A stretch of DNA of 7,567 bases from CAVPGH01 sp046726955 (GTDB lineage Bacteria > Acidobacteriota > Vicinamibacteria > Fen-336), in contig JBKPBQ010000318.1 in NCBI GenBank assembly GCA_046726955.1, positions 1-7,567 of the forward strand. The letters are read 5' to 3'. Both the position numbers and the translations under genes were made by a program. The notes under the pieces are model-generated. The model searched no databases. It was given only the letters and a program-made list of their open reading frames with translations, and was not told where the DNA came from. Shown piece by piece: positions 4,659-7,567 of this stretch. Numbering within the stretch: the first letter of the stretch is position 1; the number at the start of each line of letters is the position of its first letter.

Positions 4659-7298
4659 TTGATCACGCTCGATCCGACGACTGTGAGCTCCCACTTCGAC
4701 TCCCGGGAGGCGGAGGAGAAGTGGGACGCCCGCTGGGCCGACGCGGGCACCTACCGCTTCGACGACAAGGCGCAGGGCGAGCTCTACGTCGTGGACACAC
4801 CTCCCCCCACGGTCTCGGGCTCGCTCCACGTGGGACACGTCTTCAGCTACACGCAGACGGACGTGCTCGCGCGCTACCAGCGCATGCGGGGAAAGAACGT
4901 CTTCTATCCGATGGGCTGGGACGACAACGGACTGCCCACGGAGCGGCGTGTCCAGAACTACTTCCACGTCCGCTGCGAGCCCGCGGTGCCCTACGAGCCA
5001 AACTTGAAGCTCGCGATGGCCGACGACGCGGCGCGCAAGGCGCCGCCGCGCAAGGTGTCGCGCGCGAACTTCATCGAGCTGTGCCTCGAGCTGACCGTCG
5101 AGGACGAGAAGGCGTTCAAGGCGCTCTGGCAGCGCCTGGGCCTCTCCGTCGACTGGTCGCTCGAGTACTCGACGATCAGCGCGCACAGCCGGCGCCTCGC
5201 GCAGCTGAGCTTCCTCGACCTCTTCCGCAAGGGGCACGTCTACAGCGTCGAAGCCCCGACGCTCTGGGACGTGGACTTCCGTACCGCGGTGGCGCAGGCG
5301 GAGGTCGAGGACCGGCCACAGCGCGGCGCCTTCCACAAGCTCCGCTTCGCGCTCGAGGACGGAGGCGAGTTCGTGATCGCGACCACGCGGCCGGAGCTCC
5401 TCGCTGCCTGCGTGGCGGTGGCGGCGCACCCCGACGACCCCCGGTACCAACCGTACTTTGGGAAGAACGCGACAACGCCGCTCTTCCACGCCCCGGTCCC
5501 GGTCTTCGCGAGCGCGCTCGTGGATCGCGAGAAGGGAACGGGGATCCTGATGGTCTGCACGTTCGGCGACGCGACCGACGTGCAGTGGTGGCGGGAGCAG
5601 GGACTTGCGCTGCGGCAGATCGTGGGGCCGGACGGACGCCTCGTGCCGGTGCAGTTCGGGACCGACGCCTACCCGAGCCGCGATGCGGCGAAGGCGAACG
5701 CCGCCTACCAGGCGCTCCAGGGCAAGACGGTCAAGGAAGCGCAGAAGGCGATCGTCGAGCTGCTGCGCGCGCCGGAGAGCGCGGCGGCGGGAGACGGTCA
5801 GCCCGCCCTCGTGGCCGAGCCGGAGCCCGTGGAGCACCCGGTGAAGTTCTTCGAGAAGGGCGACCGGCCCCTCGAGTTCATCACTACGCGGCAGTGGTTC
5901 GTCCGGCTCCTCGACAAGAAGGACGCGCTCATCGCGAACGGCGACCGCATTGCCTGGCATCCGGACTTCATGCGCCTGCGCTACCGGAACTGGACGGAGA
6001 ACCTGAACCTCGACTGGTGCATCTCGCGCCAGCGGTTCTTCGGTGTGCCCTTCCCGGTGTGGTACCCGGTCGACGCCCAGGGCCTGACGGAGTTCGACGA
6101 GCCGATCCTCGCCGACGAGGCGGCGCTGCCCGTGGATCCCGTCGCCCAGACCCCGCCCGGGTACACGGACGCGCAGCGCGACCAGCCGGGAGGGTTCCGC
6201 GGCGACGCGGACATCTTCGACACCTGGTTCACGAGTTCGCTCTCTCCGCAGATCGTGACGGGCTGGACCGCCGCTCCCGAGCGGCACCGGCGGCTCTTCC
6301 CGATGGATCTCCGGCCCCAGAGCCACGAGATCATCCGCACCTGGGCCTTCTATACGATCGTGAAGGCGCTCCTCCACGAGGACACCATCCCCTGGCGGCA
6401 CGTCGCGATCTCGGGCTGGGTGCTCGACCCCGACCGCAAGAAGATGTCGAAGAGCAAGGGCAACGTGATCACGCCCATGCACCTCCTCGACCAGTACGGC
6501 TCGGACGCGGTGCGCTACTGGTCGCTCTCGGCGCGGCTCGGAACCGACACCGCGTTCGACGAGAAGGTTCTGAAGGTCGGACGCCGGCTCGTCACCAAGC
6601 TCTTCAACGCCTCCAAGTTCGTGCTCTCCCAGACGGGGCCCGAGGCGCCCGTCACGACCGAGCTCGACCGGAGCTTCCTCGCGCGTCTCCGCGAGACCGT
6701 CGAGCGGGCCACCCAGGCCATGGAGGAGTACGACTACGCCTCCGCTCTCGACACCACCGAGCGGTTCTTCTGGAGCGGCTTCACGGACACGTACGTGGAG
6801 ATGGTGAAGGCCCGGGCCCGGAGCGAGACGGACCCCGCCGGCCGCGGCTCCGCCCTCGCCTCGCTGCAGCTCGCCCTCCGGAGCTTCCTCCGGCTCTTCG
6901 CACCGTTCCTGCCCTTCATCACCGAGGAGGTCTGGTCCTGGGGCTTCGCGCGGTCGGAGGGCGCCGGCACGATCCACCGCGCGCTCTGGCCGGGCGAGAA
7001 GGACTTCGCCGCCGTGCCCGCGATCGAGGGCGGCGGCGAGCTCTTCGGCGTCGCCTGCGCGTTCCTGGAGGCGGTGAACCGCGCGAAGAGCGCCGGAGGC
7101 GCGAGCGTGGGACGCCACGTGACCCGGCTCGTCGTCGCCGCCGCCCCGCGGACGGCCGACCTCTTCGCCCGCGTCCAGGACGACGTGCTCGCCGCCGCTC
7201 GCGTGCTCGAGCATCGCCTCGAGCGCCGCGAGGGCATGGACGAGGGGGCCTTCGAGGTCGTCGAGGTCGACTTCGCGACGGGCGCGGCCGAGGCCTGA
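4659..7298 (+). CDS. valS: Valine--tRNA ligase (archaeal/actinobacterial/rickettsial type)
   Basis: This 879-residue class I synthetase charges tRNA-Val and edits mischarged threonine. The HIGH motif is H57-V-G-H60, preceded by the conserved ValS triplet P48-P50 (DTPPPTVSGS). KMSKS is exact at 595-599. The CP1 editing domain carries ATTRPELL (241-248) and TFGDATDV (301-308), and W453-C-I-S-R-Q-R marks the return to the catalytic core. The anticodon-binding domain includes FFWSGFTDTYVEMVKAR. GWDDNGLPTERRVQN (86-100) replaces the GTDHAGIATQ-type sequence of E. coli ValS and places it in the lineage shared by archaea, actinobacteria and rickettsiae. In keeping with that type, I see no C-terminal coiled-coil arm, and it is shorter than the 951-residue E. 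coli enzyme. The start is TTG 4659, with no good Shine-Dalgarno; GTG 4683 is an alternative that would remove 8 residues. It probably depends on translation or transcription from the receiver gene 13 nt upstream. Confidence 0.96.
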   Translation: MITLDPTTVSSHFDSREAEEKWDARWADAGTYRFDDKAQGELYVVDTPPPTVSGSLHVGHVFSYTQTDVLARYQRMRGKNVFYPMGWDDNGLPTERRVQNYFHVRCEPAVPYEPNLKLAMADDAARKAPPRKVSRANFIELCLELTVEDEKAFKALWQRLGLSVDWSLEYSTISAHSRRLAQLSFLDLFRKGHVYSVEAPTLWDVDFRTAVAQAEVEDRPQRGAFHKLRFALEDGGEFVIATTRPELLAACVAVAAHPDDPRYQPYFGKNATTPLFHAPVPVFASALVDREKGTGILMVCTFGDATDVQWWREQGLALRQIVGPDGRLVPVQFGTDAYPSRDAAKANAAYQALQGKTVKEAQKAIVELLRAPESAAAGDGQPALVAEPEPVEHPVKFFEKGDRPLEFITTRQWFVRLLDKKDALIANGDRIAWHPDFMRLRYRNWTENLNLDWCISRQRFFGVPFPVWYPVDAQGLTEFDEPILADEAALPVDPVAQTPPGYTDAQRDQPGGFRGDADIFDTWFTSSLSPQIVTGWTAAPERHRRLFPMDLRPQSHEIIRTWAFYTIVKALLHEDTIPWRHVAISGWVLDPDRKKMSKSKGNVITPMHLLDQYGSDAVRYWSLSARLGTDTAFDEKVLKVGRRLVTKLFNASKFVLSQTGPEAPVTTELDRSFLARLRETVERATQAMEEYDYASALDTTERFFWSGFTDTYVEMVKARARSETDPAGRGSALASLQLALRSFLRLFAPFLPFITEEVWSWGFARSEGAGTIHRALWPGEKDFAAVPAIEGGGELFGVACAFLEAVNRAKSAGGASVGRHVTRLVVAAAPRTADLFARVQDDVLAAARVLEHRLERREGMDEGAFEVVEVDFATGAAEA

Positions 7299-7302
7299 GG
7301 CC

Positions 7303-7567
7303 GTGACGGTCGAGGAGCTCGTCGCGCGGGCCCTCGCCGAAGACGTCGGCGCGGGCGACGTCACGACGTTGGCGACCGTCCCCGAGGGCGTGCCGGCGCG
7401 CGGCGTCCTCCTCGCCAAGCAGGACCTCGTCGTCTCCGGGCTCGACGTGGCCGCGGCTGTTTTCCGGGCCGAGGACCCGCGCATCGTGCTGACGGGCGCC
7501 GTCGGGGAAGGCGCCCGCGTCGCGTCGCGGTCGTCCCTGGGAACGCTCGACGGTCCCGCGCGCGGCA
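7303..7567 (+). CDS. nadC: Quinolinate phosphoribosyltransferase (nicotinate-nucleotide pyrophosphorylase, carboxylating), 5' part
   Basis: NadC converts quinolinate and PRPP to nicotinate mononucleotide in de novo NAD synthesis. The first 88 residues are visible and the gene continues beyond the right edge. ALAEDVGAGDVTTLATVPEG (residues 10-29) is the family's N-terminal signature. ARGVLLAKQDLVVSGLDVAA then forms the start of the N-terminal alpha/beta domain. The window stops at LGTLDGPARG, just where the conserved LLxGERxxLNxLQ segment would begin; the PRPP-binding barrel is not seen. The start is GTG 7303, 4 nt after the valS stop, with GAGG overlapping that stop, so translation is probably coupled. 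Identification is firm despite truncation because the signature is specific. Confidence 0.9.
   Translation, partial: MTVEELVARALAEDVGAGDVTTLATVPEGVPARGVLLAKQDLVVSGLDVAAAVFRAEDPRIVLTGAVGEGARVASRSSLGTLDGPARG

Noticed and set aside
2984..4750. A 588-codon minus-strand frame opposite the receiver gene
   Set aside because: It is dominated by Arg, Gly and His repeats that mirror the proline-rich coding strand; the receiver motifs on the plus strand explain the region.
4620..7484. A 954-codon open frame on the minus strand opposite valS and nadC
   Set aside because: It is exactly antisense to unmistakable valS and nadC and is Arg/Glu/His/Val-rich with no recognisable motif. Such frames are expected opposite high-GC genes with GC-rich third positions.
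1..7567. Defence, phage, CRISPR or biosynthetic-cluster content
   Set aside because: No nuclease, toxin, integrase, transposase, direct-repeat array or modular synthase is visible on either strand; the genes are metabolic, signalling and housekeeping.

Overview
The window is GC-rich bacterial chromosome. Five genes read rightward and tightly packed, and the start of a possible leftward gene lies at the left edge. Codon use and gene style suit a high-GC lineage such as Acidobacteriota or a Myxococcota/Desulfobacterota-like group. That placement is an inference from gene style (a receiver with a proline-rich tail and a conserved C-terminal helix, and an archaeal/actinobacterial-type ValS) and is not proven. 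I see no mobile element, CRISPR array, tRNA or rRNA.

Left part (1-2936): after a short leader that may hold a divergent start, a left-handed beta-helix O-acyltransferase (133-891) is followed 21 nt later by the large subunit of a coenzyme-B12 acyl-CoA mutase (913-2535). Its small B12-binding subunit (2538-2936) starts 2 nt after the large subunit ends. The mutase would usually be annotated as methylmalonyl-CoA mutase. However, the two substrate-carboxylate contacts of that enzyme (Tyr and Arg) are Phe71 and Gln189 here, the pair described for isobutyryl-CoA mutase. The likely reaction is therefore isobutyryl-CoA/n-butyryl-CoA interconversion, or a related non-carboxylated substrate.

Right part (2937-7567): a sigma70-like promoter (TTGACA, 17-nt spacer, TACGCT) precedes an apparent operon. 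First is a response-regulator receiver protein with a long Pro/Ala/Glu-rich tail and a C-terminal helical module but no recognisable output domain (3050-4645). It is followed after 13 nt by valyl-tRNA synthetase valS (4659-7298) and after 4 nt by the start of nadC, quinolinate phosphoribosyltransferase (7303 to the right edge).

Most of the window is housekeeping or ordinary metabolic content. The points most worth a second look are the substrate signature of the mutase, the outputless receiver with proline runs of up to eight, and its position directly upstream of a ValS that itself carries the PPP motif. I do not see a clearly new multi-gene system.
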